Source: 9FT-COMBO-48-23 sp964400675 (GTDB lineage Bacteria; Chloroflexota; Dehalococcoidia; GIF9; UBA5629). Taken from it: 64,000 nucleotides of DNA. Made by a program: the position numbers and the translations under genes. Below the pieces are notes generated by a model, which was not told where the DNA came from, ran no database searches, and saw only the letters and a program-made list of their open reading frames with translations. Below are positions 23,665 to 32,392 of the stretch, one piece after another. The first letter of the stretch is position 1. Each line of letters opens with the position of its first letter. The stretch spans positions 87,746 through 151,745 of the forward strand of contig CAYNVO010000005.1 of the NCBI GenBank assembly GCA_964400675.1, read 5' to 3'.

Positions 23665-24996
23665 ATGGCTAACATTGAATTTCCCGATAAAGGAATGCCC
23701 GGCGAGGAGCTTCTGTCCACTCTGCGCTCGCTGAAATCGGGCGATAGCGACTGGAAGCATGGCCGCATGTTCAGTCTCATTTTCAACGCCGGCGAAGACG
23801 TAGCCAGGGTAACCGAGGAAGCCTACACCATGTTCGTGGTAGAAAACGGGCTCAGCCCCTTTGCCTTTCCCAGCCTACTGAAGATGGAGACCGAGGTCAC
23901 CGCTATGATGGCAAACCTGTTCCACGGCAATTCGGATACGGTGGGCAACATGACCTCCGGCGGGTCGGAGAGCATCATGGTGGCAGTCAAGGCAGCGCGC
24001 GACTATGCCCACGCCAGGAAGCCTCACATTACCCAGCCCGAGCTGCTCATGCCGCTTTCGGCGCATCCCGCCTTTAACAAGGCGGCACACTACCTGGGGC
24101 TGAGAACCGTTATTGTGCCCACGGACAAGGAAACCCTGGCTGCCGACATATCTGCCATGCGCCAGGCTATCACCGAGAATACAATAATGATGGTAGGCTC
24201 TGCGCCGTCATATCCTCACGGCATCATCGACCCCATAGAAAACCTTGCCGAGATGGCAGCCGAGAATGACATCTGGATGCACACGGATGCCTGCGTCGGC
24301 GGGCTGGTGCTGCCTTTCGTTAAGAAACTTGGCTATCCCATACCGACCTTCGATTTCCAAATCCCGGGCGTGTGCTCCATGTCGGCTGACATACACAAGT
24401 ACGGCTTCACGCCCAAGGGGGCATCGGTAGTCCTGTATCGTAATCCGGAGCTGCGGCAGCACCAGATTTTCGCCTATGCCGACTGGCCCGGCGGCGTCTA
24501 CGCCACACCTAACGTGTCCGGTTCCAGGCCCGGCGGACCCATAGCCTCAAGCTGGGCAGCGCTGAAATACATGGGAATGGAAGGCTACATGAATCTGGCA
24601 AAGAAAAGCATGAAGGCAACAAAAGGGCTGCTCGAGGGCATATCAGCCATCCCTGAGCTATATGTGCTGGGGAAACCGGCAGCCACTGTTTTCGCCATCG
24701 GCAGCGATGCGCTCAATATCTTCGCACTGGGCGAGAAGATGAAGGAATACCGCTGGTACATCGATAGCCAGCATTTGCCCCCCTGTCTGCACATGACCAT
24801 CACGCCAATACATGCCACAATCGTGGAACCTTTCCTGGCAGATTTGCGCGCCGCAATCAAAGAAGTAGCCAAACTGAAACCGGAGGATATCACCGGCGAG
24901 GCTGCCATGTACGGCATGATAGGCTCCATGCCCGACCGCAACATGGCTAAGGACTTTGCCGTACAATACCTGAACGACCTTTACCGTGTCCACTGA
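23665..24996 (+). CDS. PLP-dependent group II decarboxylase / sphingosine-1-phosphate-lyase-like enzyme
   Basis: 443 residues of fold-type I PLP enzyme. The phosphate-binding motif NMTSGGSESIMVAVKAARDY lies near 95-112, the PLP-ring Asp in HTDACVGG near 210, and the Schiff-base Lys in SADIHKYGFTPKG near 245. These features fit the S1P-lyase/glutamate-decarboxylase group, nearer to S1P lyase in the GSxSIMVAVKA and DIHKYG wording. The substrate cannot be fixed: an amino acid or a phosphorylated amino-alcohol is possible. AAGGAAGGAGA precedes ATG. One row (24061-24120) counts 60 percent GC against about 45 percent in a dnaE row, supporting a different origin. Middle gene of a three-gene cassette. 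Confidence 0.82.
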   Translation: MANIEFPDKGMPGEELLSTLRSLKSGDSDWKHGRMFSLIFNAGEDVARVTEEAYTMFVVENGLSPFAFPSLLKMETEVTAMMANLFHGNSDTVGNMTSGGSESIMVAVKAARDYAHARKPHITQPELLMPLSAHPAFNKAAHYLGLRTVIVPTDKETLAADISAMRQAITENTIMMVGSAPSYPHGIIDPIENLAEMAAENDIWMHTDACVGGLVLPFVKKLGYPIPTFDFQIPGVCSMSADIHKYGFTPKGASVVLYRNPELRQHQIFAYADWPGGVYATPNVSGSRPGGPIASSWAALKYMGMEGYMNLAKKSMKATKGLLEGISAIPELYVLGKPAATVFAIGSDALNIFALGEKMKEYRWYIDSQHLPPCLHMTITPIHATIVEPFLADLRAAIKEVAKLKPEDITGEAAMYGMIGSMPDRNMAKDFAVQYLNDLYRVH

Positions 24997-25004
24997 TTGA
25001 TGCC

Positions 25005-25736
25005 ATGGCTTTGACGCTTTTTCTTCTAGGGTGCATACTTATCCTGGCGCATACTGCCGAGACCATACTGGGCTTCGGCTCCACGCTCATCGCCCTGGCT
25101 CTGGGCGTCTATCTACTGCCTCTGGAGACACTGGTGCCCATGCTGGTCATATTCGGCTTACTCCAGAGCATCTGGCTGGTAGGCAGATGGCACCATTACA
25201 TCCACTGGCGCGTACTGCTGGTGCATATACTGCCGCTGGCAACAGCCGGCATGGTCATCGGCATATTCAGCCGGGAAATCGCCGACGAAAATACCCTGAA
25301 GACGGTGCTCGGCGGCTTTATAGTCGTCGTGTCCCTCGCCGAGATGGTTTTGCTGTTCACAAAGAAGGCGCCCGGCGGGCAGCTACGCTGGTACTATCGC
25401 GTGCCTCTGCTTATCGGCGGCGGCATTTTCCACGGCTTGTTCGCCACCGGAGGTCCACCGATTGTGTACTATGCCAGCCGTCAGTTCAGCGCACAGGAGA
25501 CATTCCGCGCCACTCTGTCCATGCTCTGGCTTATGCTTAACGTGGGGCTAATCATCGGCTTCCTGGTGGGTGGGCAGATGGACCTGGCTAAACTGGAGAT
25601 GACAGCGATGGTGCTGCCCGGACTGGTGATAGGCATCATCGTCGGCAGCTTGATTCGCGTCAAGGAGTTCTGGTTCAAGGCGCTGACCTACGTTCTTCTC
25701 TTTTTCAGCGGCTTGTTTCTGTTGATACAGGTCTGA
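25005..25736 (+). CDS. TauE/SafE (TSUP) family anion exporter
   Basis: 243 residues, about eight hydrophobic helices. The two family repeats are visible: AETILGFGSTLIAL near residue 17 and LIGGGIFHGLFATGGPPIVYY near 142-160. Members export sulfite, sulfoacetate and related anions. It starts eight bases after the decarboxylase stop. The last 100 codons are repeated at 30.85 kb as a broken copy, with an identical run of 114 bases (25608-25721). A tRNA-Leu-like fragment begins two bases after its stop codon. Confidence 0.87.
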   Translation: MALTLFLLGCILILAHTAETILGFGSTLIALALGVYLLPLETLVPMLVIFGLLQSIWLVGRWHHYIHWRVLLVHILPLATAGMVIGIFSREIADENTLKTVLGGFIVVVSLAEMVLLFTKKAPGGQLRWYYRVPLLIGGGIFHGLFATGGPPIVYYASRQFSAQETFRATLSMLWLMLNVGLIIGFLVGGQMDLAKLEMTAMVLPGLVIGIIVGSLIRVKEFWFKALTYVLLFFSGLFLLIQV

Positions 25737-25737
25737 T

Positions 25738-25769
25738 AAGGAGTGTGAGTTCGAGCACATCCGCAGGCA
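25738..25769 (+). repeat. Degenerate tRNA-Leu(UAA) 3'-end fragment B
   Basis: AAGGAGTGTGAGTTCGAG then CACATCCGCAGGCA aligns with the tRNA-Leu(UAA) variable arm, T-arm and acceptor (AAGGAGGTGTGGGTTCGAG then TCCCTCCCTCGGCA), with one gap and about five mismatches. It directly follows the TauE gene stop. Confidence 0.6.
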
Positions 25770-25797
25770 TACATAACGTTCTCTGTAGTTTGCCTAC

Positions 25798-25814
25798 CAT
25801 TCTAGTCTAGAATG
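25798..25814. other. Short perfect palindrome
   Basis: CATTCTAG-T-CTAGAATG, 8-bp arms around one base, 29 bases past the tRNA-like fragment and in the gap before the thiolase gene stop. It could be a protein-binding site or a recombination core; no evidence decides. Confidence 0.4.
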
Positions 25815-25933
25815 CTTAATACTCTTTTGCTATCTAGAAAAACAGCTAGGATTTTGCGTGGATTCTACAAACAAGAAAGCAGGAACAGACCATGAGTCAC
25901 ACCACCCATGATTCTTGGGCTGGCGCGGATAAG

Positions 25934-27151
25934 TTATACACCTTCTAATCCTACAATGCCCACAAAAATCATACAGCCATCTGGAGTACCACCCAGGTTA
26001 TGTGTCAGTCCTAACTTGGGATTCTTTATCTGCCGCGAAGGCATACCGGGATTTAATATGTCGTCTGCTTTGCCCTGAAGTTGCTTGTACATCTCATAAA
26101 GCATCCGTATCCCGCTGGCGCCAATTGGATGTCCAAAACACTTCAAGCCACCGTCGGGCTGTACTGGCAATTTGCCATCCAGGTCAAAAAAGCCATTTTC
26201 AATGTCATCTCTTACCTTGCCCCTGGGGCTGAAACCGAGGTCTTCCATAGTAACTGCCTCAGTTATGGAGAAGCAATCGTGTACCTCGGCCATGCTTATC
26301 TGCTCGCGGGGTTTGGTTATCCCTGCTTCTTTATAGGCTGCCTGCGCAGCGCGGACAGTGGACTCAACATGGGTGTAATCATATTTGGGGGTAAACTTTC
26401 CATCGCGAGGGTGTGCGCTGATCTGCAGTGCCTTGACAAATACTGGTGGCGCTTTTCCCTTCCTCAATTTCTTGGCTATCTCTGGCGTAGCAATAATAGC
26501 TGCCGCCGATCCATCACTGACACCACAACAGTCAAACAATCCCAGCGGCCAGGCAATCATCGGAGCATTGAGAATAGTCTCCATGGGCACTTCTCCCTGG
26601 AAGTGGGCGTTGCGGCACAGGGCGCCATTTTTATGGCTCTTCCAGGAGACTCTACCTATCATGTGCTTGCCTTCCTCAAAGCTCAAGCCATATCGAGAGA
26701 AATATGTAGTGGCAAGCAATGCAAAATTGCCCGGCGCTGTGCTTTCTGGTGCCAATACATGACTAGGATTTGGCTGTGCTCCACCCAGGCCGCTTATCCC
26801 CGTGTCCTTGAGTTTGTCAACACCGATGGCCAATACTATATCATATATGCCAGCGGCTACTGCATAGCAAGCATTCCTGAATGCATCCGAGGCGGTAGCG
26901 CAGGCATTCTCAACTCTGGTAACAGGGATATATTGTAGCTTTAGCGGCTGGGACAGTCCCATTCCAGTGTTCGCTGAGGAGGTGGTCCCAAACCAGGCTG
27001 CCTGAACCTCCTTGGGTTCTATCCCAGCATCTTCAAAGGCCTCATAAGCAGCCTCTACAAGCAAGTCATCAGCACTGGCATCCCAGCGCTCCCCAAACTT
27101 GGTGCAGCCCATGCCAACAATGGCAACCCTATCTTTTATACTTCCTGGCAT
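25934..27151 (-). CDS. Thiolase family acyltransferase (SCP-x/acetyl-CoA acetyltransferase type)
   Basis: 405 residues from ATG 27151, which has AAGGAGGTAAAG upstream; the longer frame to 27226 has no such site. Active-site Cys in VENACATASDAF near residue 87; His in KCFGHPIGASGIRM near 345; late Cys in PDGCMIFVG. The sequence type is that of SCP-x-like thiolases which, in archaea and some bacteria, work together with an HMG-CoA-synthase-like protein and a DUF35 protein. Those partners are encoded by the gene 22 bases upstream as one fused protein. It probably condenses or cleaves acyl-CoA units. Confidence 0.88.
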   Translation of the reverse strand: MPGSIKDRVAIVGMGCTKFGERWDASADDLLVEAAYEAFEDAGIEPKEVQAAWFGTTSSANTGMGLSQPLKLQYIPVTRVENACATASDAFRNACYAVAAGIYDIVLAIGVDKLKDTGISGLGGAQPNPSHVLAPESTAPGNFALLATTYFSRYGLSFEEGKHMIGRVSWKSHKNGALCRNAHFQGEVPMETILNAPMIAWPLGLFDCCGVSDGSAAAIIATPEIAKKLRKGKAPPVFVKALQISAHPRDGKFTPKYDYTHVESTVRAAQAAYKEAGITKPREQISMAEVHDCFSITEAVTMEDLGFSPRGKVRDDIENGFFDLDGKLPVQPDGGLKCFGHPIGASGIRMLYEMYKQLQGKADDILNPGMPSRQIKNPKLGLTHNLGGTPDGCMIFVGIVGLEGV

Positions 27152-27173
27152 TTTCTTTACCTCCTTTTTTATT

Positions 27174-28610
27174 CTAATCTCTAGCCGGTTTGCATTTCCA
27201 GAAATAGTTATGGACACCTTTGTCAAAAAATATTTTCCTAAATGTCATCTCTACTTCCATGCCCACGCGGCACTCCTCAGGATCACGGTCAGTCATCTCG
27301 AAGGAACCTCTTCCTCCTCCATCAAAATCAACAACAGTAAGCGTGTTGGGTGGGTCCTGACTGAGAGCCAGGTAATCATGGCTGAAGCTAGCCACCTTTC
27401 CCCTCTTATCAGCGAACCTATAGGGTTCAAACTCATCCTTGGCAAAGCACTCTAAGCAGACCCGCGCACGGGTTGAGGCGAAATCCATGAACAACTGAGC
27501 TGTACCACACTTCTTGCACTTGAACCCATAAAGAGGTAAGGCAACCCGATGTTCCCTCCACAGGGATGACATGGAGGTCGGCGCTTTCGCTGGGCGGGCA
27601 GCAGCCTCCATTGGTACCGTCCCTCGCCAGCGCAGCAGTTTTTCATAGTTGTCAAGTGTTCTCTTTATATCAAGATGTCGCTTTATACCACGCCTGTCTC
27701 TAATCTTCTCAATCTCCTTAGTTACCTTGAGTATGATAGCATCACAGCCATTCCCCCAACTACATACCAGGAGCCTATCACCTGCCTTAGCTTCTTCTAA
27801 GGCTGCCACCAAAATCATTAAGGGAAGTGCAGCCCCGGTATTGCCCACCGTGTCAAGTAGAGGCTCCTGAATCTGCTCTGGCGTAAAGCCCATTGCTCTA
27901 CCCAGAGCTCTATGGGCTCTACTATTGGAGCCATAGAAGCAAGCTTTAGCAAAATCCCTTGGAGTCAAACTGCACTTCTTCATGACCCCGGCCACAGCTT
28001 CTACAGGGATTTTGCTGTAACCTTCCTCCCGGCCAAATCGCTCTTCCCAGTTACGGACAAAGACGTCGTCATGTGCTCTCCATGTATCTGCTATATCTTC
28101 AGATATGGTATAGCTACCTTCGATCTCCGCTGCTACCCTTTCGTTTCCCAGCAGAAGGGCAGCAGCTCCATTACCGAAGTTCTGTTCATTGTCACCGGAG
28201 GGTGCTCCCAGGCGCATATCGGCAGCCGTGACCATAATGCTCCTGGCAGAACCAGCATTTGCCGCATCTAAAGCTGATAGCACAGCGGTAGTTCCAGCCC
28301 TGAGACAATTTGTGAAATCGGCGTTTCGGACTTCACGGCGAAAGTCAAGAGCAGTCGCTGCTATTGTTGAATTCTGCCTCTCCTTATAAGGAGCACTGGT
28401 TGTAGCTAAAAATAAAGCATCGACTGTCTTAGGGTCAATTCCTCTCAGACAGTCCATGCCAGCAGCTACTGACATGCTAATAGGGTCTTCATCATAGTTT
28501 GCCACGGCTATCTCTCCGCGTGCCCCAGACTGCCCCCAAGCCTTACTGATTACGCTCCGGGGTAATCTGTAGTATGGTATATATGCTCCATACGATACGA
28601 TACCCGCCAT
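27174..28610 (-). CDS. HMG-CoA-synthase-like enzyme fused to a DUF35 OB-fold/zinc-ribbon domain
   Basis: 478 residues. About 1-330 is a thiolase-superfamily condensing domain of the HMG-CoA synthase/KAS III type, with active-site Cys in FTNCLRAGTTAVLSA near 105 and GSNSRAHRALGRAMGF near 235. About 360-478 is the DUF35 domain: rubredoxin-like zinc ribbon (KCKKCGTAQ, VCLECF) then an OB-fold (GKVASFSHDYL to the end). In archaea these are separate proteins that form a channel complex with thiolase; here synthase and DUF35 are fused. It carries out C-C bond formation on CoA thioesters; the true substrate is unknown. Confidence 0.86.
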   Translation of the reverse strand: MAGIVSYGAYIPYYRLPRSVISKAWGQSGARGEIAVANYDEDPISMSVAAGMDCLRGIDPKTVDALFLATTSAPYKERQNSTIAATALDFRREVRNADFTNCLRAGTTAVLSALDAANAGSARSIMVTAADMRLGAPSGDNEQNFGNGAAALLLGNERVAAEIEGSYTISEDIADTWRAHDDVFVRNWEERFGREEGYSKIPVEAVAGVMKKCSLTPRDFAKACFYGSNSRAHRALGRAMGFTPEQIQEPLLDTVGNTGAALPLMILVAALEEAKAGDRLLVCSWGNGCDAIILKVTKEIEKIRDRRGIKRHLDIKRTLDNYEKLLRWRGTVPMEAAARPAKAPTSMSSLWREHRVALPLYGFKCKKCGTAQLFMDFASTRARVCLECFAKDEFEPYRFADKRGKVASFSHDYLALSQDPPNTLTVVDFDGGGRGSFEMTDRDPEECRVGMEVEMTFRKIFFDKGVHNYFWKCKPARD

Positions 28611-28961
28611 TTTCCCTCCTTATACAATTTGATTTTTACCGCAGGGATATTTATCGGTCTTTCCTAATCGGCACAGCAAGCTTACTACTAAATCTTAACG
28701 AGGTCAATAAGACAAATCGACTTACAATTGCTAATGTATGAGGATTTTGAGTGCTGCATGCTCCTATATGACTATTGACAATCATTTGCCGCAGATATAT
28801 ATTGTTGTCAATAAGAGCAATGAGCGTGGGAATGCCTCATTGTGAATTGAAGCGGGAAATGTCGGCTAAAAATCACAATTGTAGTATCGGTCCTTAAAAC
28901 GATAGGTCAGTAAACAACCTCGCGTCCAAACAAAAAACACAAGGCTAATGAAAGGGAAGGT
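28611..28961. other. Divergent intergenic region, HMGS-like gene / acyl-CoA synthetase
   Basis: No gene is seen in these 351 AT-rich bases. The region holds the plus-strand promoter at 28775-28803 with a flanking inverted repeat, and a CCTCC ribosome site for the minus-strand gene near 28615. Confidence 0.5.
28773..28813 (+). promoter_or_regulatory. Promoter framed by a 9-bp inverted repeat (candidate operator)
   Basis: A perfect TTGACA (28775-28780), a 17-base spacer and TATATT (28798-28803). TATTGACAA at 28773-28781 and TTGTCAATA at 28805-28813 form a perfect inverted repeat, so one arm covers the -35 and the other lies at the start site. A repressor binding both arms would block the acyl-CoA synthetase gene (start 28962, leader about 150 bases). 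TetR- or FadR-type control by acyl-CoA is a guess. Confidence 0.55.
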
Positions 28962-30560
28962 ATGAATATCGGCACTCTCTTAGAGGACAACGTTAAAAGA
29001 TTTGGGGAATACGAGATGATCCACTTCGAAGGGAGGTGGTATACGAATGCTGAACTAAATCGTACCGCAAACAAACTGGGCAATGCGCTCAAGGCACTTG
29101 GCGTTGGCAAAGGAGATCGAGTAGCAGTGCAGATGCCAAATAGCCCGCCAGTATTCTCTGCTTTCCCTGCTATATACAGGATAGGTGGTGTAGTAGTGCC
29201 TATGAACCCATTGCTGCGCCCCGACCAGGGCTCTTATATATACCGCGACAGCGGAATCAAAGCTTTGATCACCAGCTCAGACTATCTAGGATGGGTTCTA
29301 GCTGCACAGAAGCAGGCTCCTGACTTGAAACATATCATATTGACAGACAAAGATGGCATCCCCGGCACTGCCTCATACAATGAACTTATGTCGCAGAGCC
29401 CGGACGAAATGGAAATAGAGGAAACTGACAACGATGACCTTGCTGCCTTAATATATACTGCCGGCACTACGGGACGGCCTAAAGGGGTAATGCACACCCA
29501 CTATTCCCTCTACATCAATGCCCTGTCATTCTATGAATATGTCCTTATGAACATACCACTGACTCTCCACCAAACAATCTATTCCCTGGATCCCAAGACA
29601 CTTGAGCGTACCGAAACAACTGTAGGGGTTACCGGTGCCAGCCGGAGCACGATAAGTCTGGGGGTGCTGCCTCTGTCTCACTCATATGGTATTGCATTTA
29701 GCATCGCGGGTTCCTTCGTAGGCGGAAAGGCAGTCGTACTCAGATGGTGGAATGTCGAGGAAGCCCTCAAGGTGATTCAATCATTCAAGATCTCACACAT
29801 GGCAGCAGTGCCCACCATGTATATTCAGATATTGGACTACCCCGAATTAGACAAGTACGATTTAAGTTCACTTCAAGCCTGTAACTCTGGAGGAGCAGCA
29901 CTGCCAGTTGAAGCTGCTCTCAGATGGAAGGAAAAGACTGGATTCGATATAAGAGAGGGCTGGGGACTAACCGAATCAGGAGCTACAACCGCGGGACAAC
30001 CTGTTGATCGACCTCCTAAATACGGTTCCATCGGCAAGAATCTAATAAGATGCAACGTTATCAAAATCTTTGATGACAACCATAAAGAGTTACCGTCAGG
30101 ACAGCCAGGCGAAATCGTGGTCAAAGGCCCGACTTTGATGAAAGGCTATTGGAATTTGCCTGAAGAGACAGCCCAGGCTATCCGGGATGGCTGGCTACAT
30201 ACTGGCGACATAGGCTATAAGGATGAAGATGGCTACATATATATCACCGACCGCAAGAAGGACATAATAATCCGTGGGGGAGAAAATGTATCACCTCGGG
30301 AGGTAGAGGAAACTCTTTGCCAGCATGCCAAAGTTGTCGAGGCAGGAGTTATCGGCATACCTGATAAGGTCTACGGCGAAGAGATAAAGGCTTTCGTGGT
30401 GCTTAAGCCGGGAGAGCAAGCTAACGAAGAGGAGATAATCGCCTTCTGCAAAAAATGCCTGCCCAGCTATAAAGCACCGAAAAAAGTCCAATTTATAGAC
30501 GCGCTGCCCAAGAATCTTCTGGGTAAGTTGCTAAGAGCAGAACTGCGTAACCTGGGTTAA
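28962..30560 (+). CDS. AMP-forming acyl-CoA synthetase
   Basis: 532 residues of the ANL superfamily. P-loop LIYTAGTTGRPKGVMHTH near 165-182, GWGLTESGATT near 342, hinge TGDIGYKDEDGYIYITDRKKD (in part) near 415-435, GENVSPREVEE near 447, and the catalytic Lys in LPKNLLGKLLRAELR at the C-terminus. It activates a carboxylic acid as its CoA thioester with ATP. AGGGAAGG precedes ATG. Divergently placed from the thiolase and HMGS-like genes, to which it could supply acyl-CoA. An insertion near 195-225 (SLDPKTLERTETTVGVTG) lengthens the N-terminal domain slightly. Confidence 0.9.
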   Translation: MNIGTLLEDNVKRFGEYEMIHFEGRWYTNAELNRTANKLGNALKALGVGKGDRVAVQMPNSPPVFSAFPAIYRIGGVVVPMNPLLRPDQGSYIYRDSGIKALITSSDYLGWVLAAQKQAPDLKHIILTDKDGIPGTASYNELMSQSPDEMEIEETDNDDLAALIYTAGTTGRPKGVMHTHYSLYINALSFYEYVLMNIPLTLHQTIYSLDPKTLERTETTVGVTGASRSTISLGVLPLSHSYGIAFSIAGSFVGGKAVVLRWWNVEEALKVIQSFKISHMAAVPTMYIQILDYPELDKYDLSSLQACNSGGAALPVEAALRWKEKTGFDIREGWGLTESGATTAGQPVDRPPKYGSIGKNLIRCNVIKIFDDNHKELPSGQPGEIVVKGPTLMKGYWNLPEETAQAIRDGWLHTGDIGYKDEDGYIYITDRKKDIIIRGGENVSPREVEETLCQHAKVVEAGVIGIPDKVYGEEIKAFVVLKPGEQANEEEIIAFCKKCLPSYKAPKKVQFIDALPKNLLGKLLRAELRNLG

Positions 30561-30853
30561 TTCCGGGATGATTTCTACCACAGGCAGTTAAAGATAGACG
30601 ACCGCCTGAATTGTCAAATATGCTCTTTATACGCAGCAAAAAATAGCAGTAATCTTTTTGTATTCAATAGGGTCGGAGTAAAAAGCTAGAAACTCAGAAA
30701 CGACCTTGTATTGCTGACTCCGAACGAAATGGCGTTTTTCTATATTCAAATACTATGGCACATGTTTATTAAAGTGCATGATATCTGTGACGTCAGATGA
30801 CTGAACAATATATTGACCAATTTTAAAGTAGAGGCTACAACGACAGACAGGGC
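30561..30853. other. AT-rich gap before the TauE fragment
   Basis: I see no gene, RNA or clear promoter in these 293 bases. Confidence 0.4.
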
Positions 30854-31153
30854 GTGTTCGCCACCGGAGGTCCACCGATTGTGTACTACGCCAGCCGTCA
30901 GTTCAGCGCGCAGGAGACCTTCCGCACCACTTTATCCATGCTCTGGCTGATGCTCAATGTGGGACTAATCATTGGCCTCGTGGTAGGGGGGCAGATGGAC
31001 CTGGCTAAGGTGGAGATGACAGCCATGGTGCTGCCCGGACTGGTGATAGGCATCATCGTCGGCAGCTTGATTCGCGTCAAGGAGTTCTGGTTCAAGGCGC
31101 TGACCTACGTTCTTCTCTTTTTCAGCGGCTTGTTTCTGCTAATACAGGTCTAA
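30854..31153 (+). pseudogene. C-terminal fragment of a TauE/SafE exporter (duplicate of the gene at 25005)
   Basis: The frame encodes 99 residues nearly identical to the last 98 of the exporter at 25005-25736, beginning mid-helix at FATGGPPIVYYASRQFS. The N-terminal half, including four helices, is missing and the only possible start is a GTG inside the homologous region. Similarity begins abruptly at about 30853 and ends with the tRNA-like fragment after the stop. A 114-base run is identical to the parent copy, so the duplication is recent or maintained by recombination. Confidence 0.85.
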
Positions 31154-31184
31154 GAAGAGATGTGAGTTCGAGTCTCTCTCGACA
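31154..31184 (+). repeat. Degenerate tRNA-Leu(UAA) 3'-end fragment C
   Basis: GAAGAGATGTGAGTTCGAG then TCTCTCTCGACA matches the tRNA-Leu(UAA) T-arm and acceptor with a two-base gap. It follows the TauE-fragment stop by about one base and is paralogous to fragment B. Confidence 0.6.
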
Positions 31185-31346
31185 TATTCGCTCTATCTAA
31201 CACTCCAGATACGGATAATAGATTGTTAGCCATTTGTTGCTTGCCATTTTTCGCCCACAAGCGCGTTCAGGGTATTGGTTTTTTCGTTCCGCTATTATAT
31301 AATCGGAACTGACAAACGATTGCACCCGTAGGAAAGGAGAGGTGTT

Positions 31347-32390
31347 ATGTGGAAGTGCAAATGGTACAGAATCCTATTCCTGTGGCTATCCCTTCTACTA
31401 GTCTTCTCGCCTGTAGCTTGTTCACAACCGTCTGCCACCACCGAAGGATCGACACAAGAGGGACAACCTGTCAGCCAGAAGCCCGCAGAATTTGAAGTTG
31501 GCCCCATTACATTTGAGCCATCTACTGTAATGGTCGGCGATTCGATTACCGCAACTGCAACTGTCAAGAATATCGGAGATATTGCTGGCACATACACAGC
31601 GGCGCTGTCTGTCGACGGACAGGAGGTAGACAAAAAAGACATTGCAATTGAGCCGGGGAATAGCCAAGAGGTCAGCTTTCAGCTTTCAAAAACAGCCGCC
31701 GGTAACTATAACCTAGCCATAGGCGACTCATGTGCCATTATGGCTGTTAATGAGTGGACACCCTGCAAAATCCAATACGACGAGTCCGATTGGTCGTCAG
31801 TGGGCGCGTATGTTAAGGGAGAACAGGGACATATAGTTCACCTCACTCCACCAAGTAAAGCCTTCAGGATTCAAAAAATCAAAGTATTTGGGACTGTTAA
31901 CATATCTGATACTTCTGACTATGACAAGAACCACATCACAGTGAGAATCTGGGATAAGGATGGAAACAACCAGCTATGGTCTCAAGACTTCCCCTGGCGT
32001 TTGTTCTTTGCCGGTGATTATTGGCGGGAGATAAAAGTGCCCGACGTACGTGTGGATGACGATTTCCAGGTGGAGGTAATCACACACAGTAACCCTCAGG
32101 GAGACCCGATAGCTTTTGCCCAAATCGCACCTGGGGATATAGGGATACCTGGTGGTTATGATGCGGGAGGAAAGATAGGAAGGATTACAGGGCTAGTGGG
32201 AAGGGGCGAGTCAAGCACCGTACTCATTGGTTTCGATTACCCTCAGTCTTATATAGACGCACCTATGAATCGCCCAGAGACACGTTCAGGCTATTCTTAT
32301 ATGGGTAAATTAATTGACCCCGGAGCAGGTAGACTAGAAGGAATCAACTGGCTAATCCGAGTCGAAGGCGAGGGCGGACCAGCAAACTGA
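31347..32390 (+). CDS. Lipoprotein with CARDB-like domain
   Basis: 347 residues. A signal peptide ends in a lipobox, VFSPVAC (Cys near residue 26), so the mature protein is lipid-anchored. A low-complexity S/T/Q linker follows, then at about 48-130 a beta-sandwich with VGPITFEPSTVMVGDSITATATVKN (in part) and the pattern of CARDB domains. The remainder (about 135-347) is beta-rich with several aromatic-Asp motifs and no family I recognise. A GGAAAGGAGAGG site precedes ATG. It stands alone; binding of a surface ligand is likely but unproven. Confidence 0.8.
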   Translation: MWKCKWYRILFLWLSLLLVFSPVACSQPSATTEGSTQEGQPVSQKPAEFEVGPITFEPSTVMVGDSITATATVKNIGDIAGTYTAALSVDGQEVDKKDIAIEPGNSQEVSFQLSKTAAGNYNLAIGDSCAIMAVNEWTPCKIQYDESDWSSVGAYVKGEQGHIVHLTPPSKAFRIQKIKVFGTVNISDTSDYDKNHITVRIWDKDGNNQLWSQDFPWRLFFAGDYWREIKVPDVRVDDDFQVEVITHSNPQGDPIAFAQIAPGDIGIPGGYDAGGKIGRITGLVGRGESSTVLIGFDYPQSYIDAPMNRPETRSGYSYMGKLIDPGAGRLEGINWLIRVEGEGGPAN

Positions 32391-32392
32391 AC

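Noticed and set aside
26081..26938. 285-codon frame on the plus strand opposite the thiolase gene
   Set aside because: It is antisense to a clear thiolase; no ribosome site or domain. Shadow frame.
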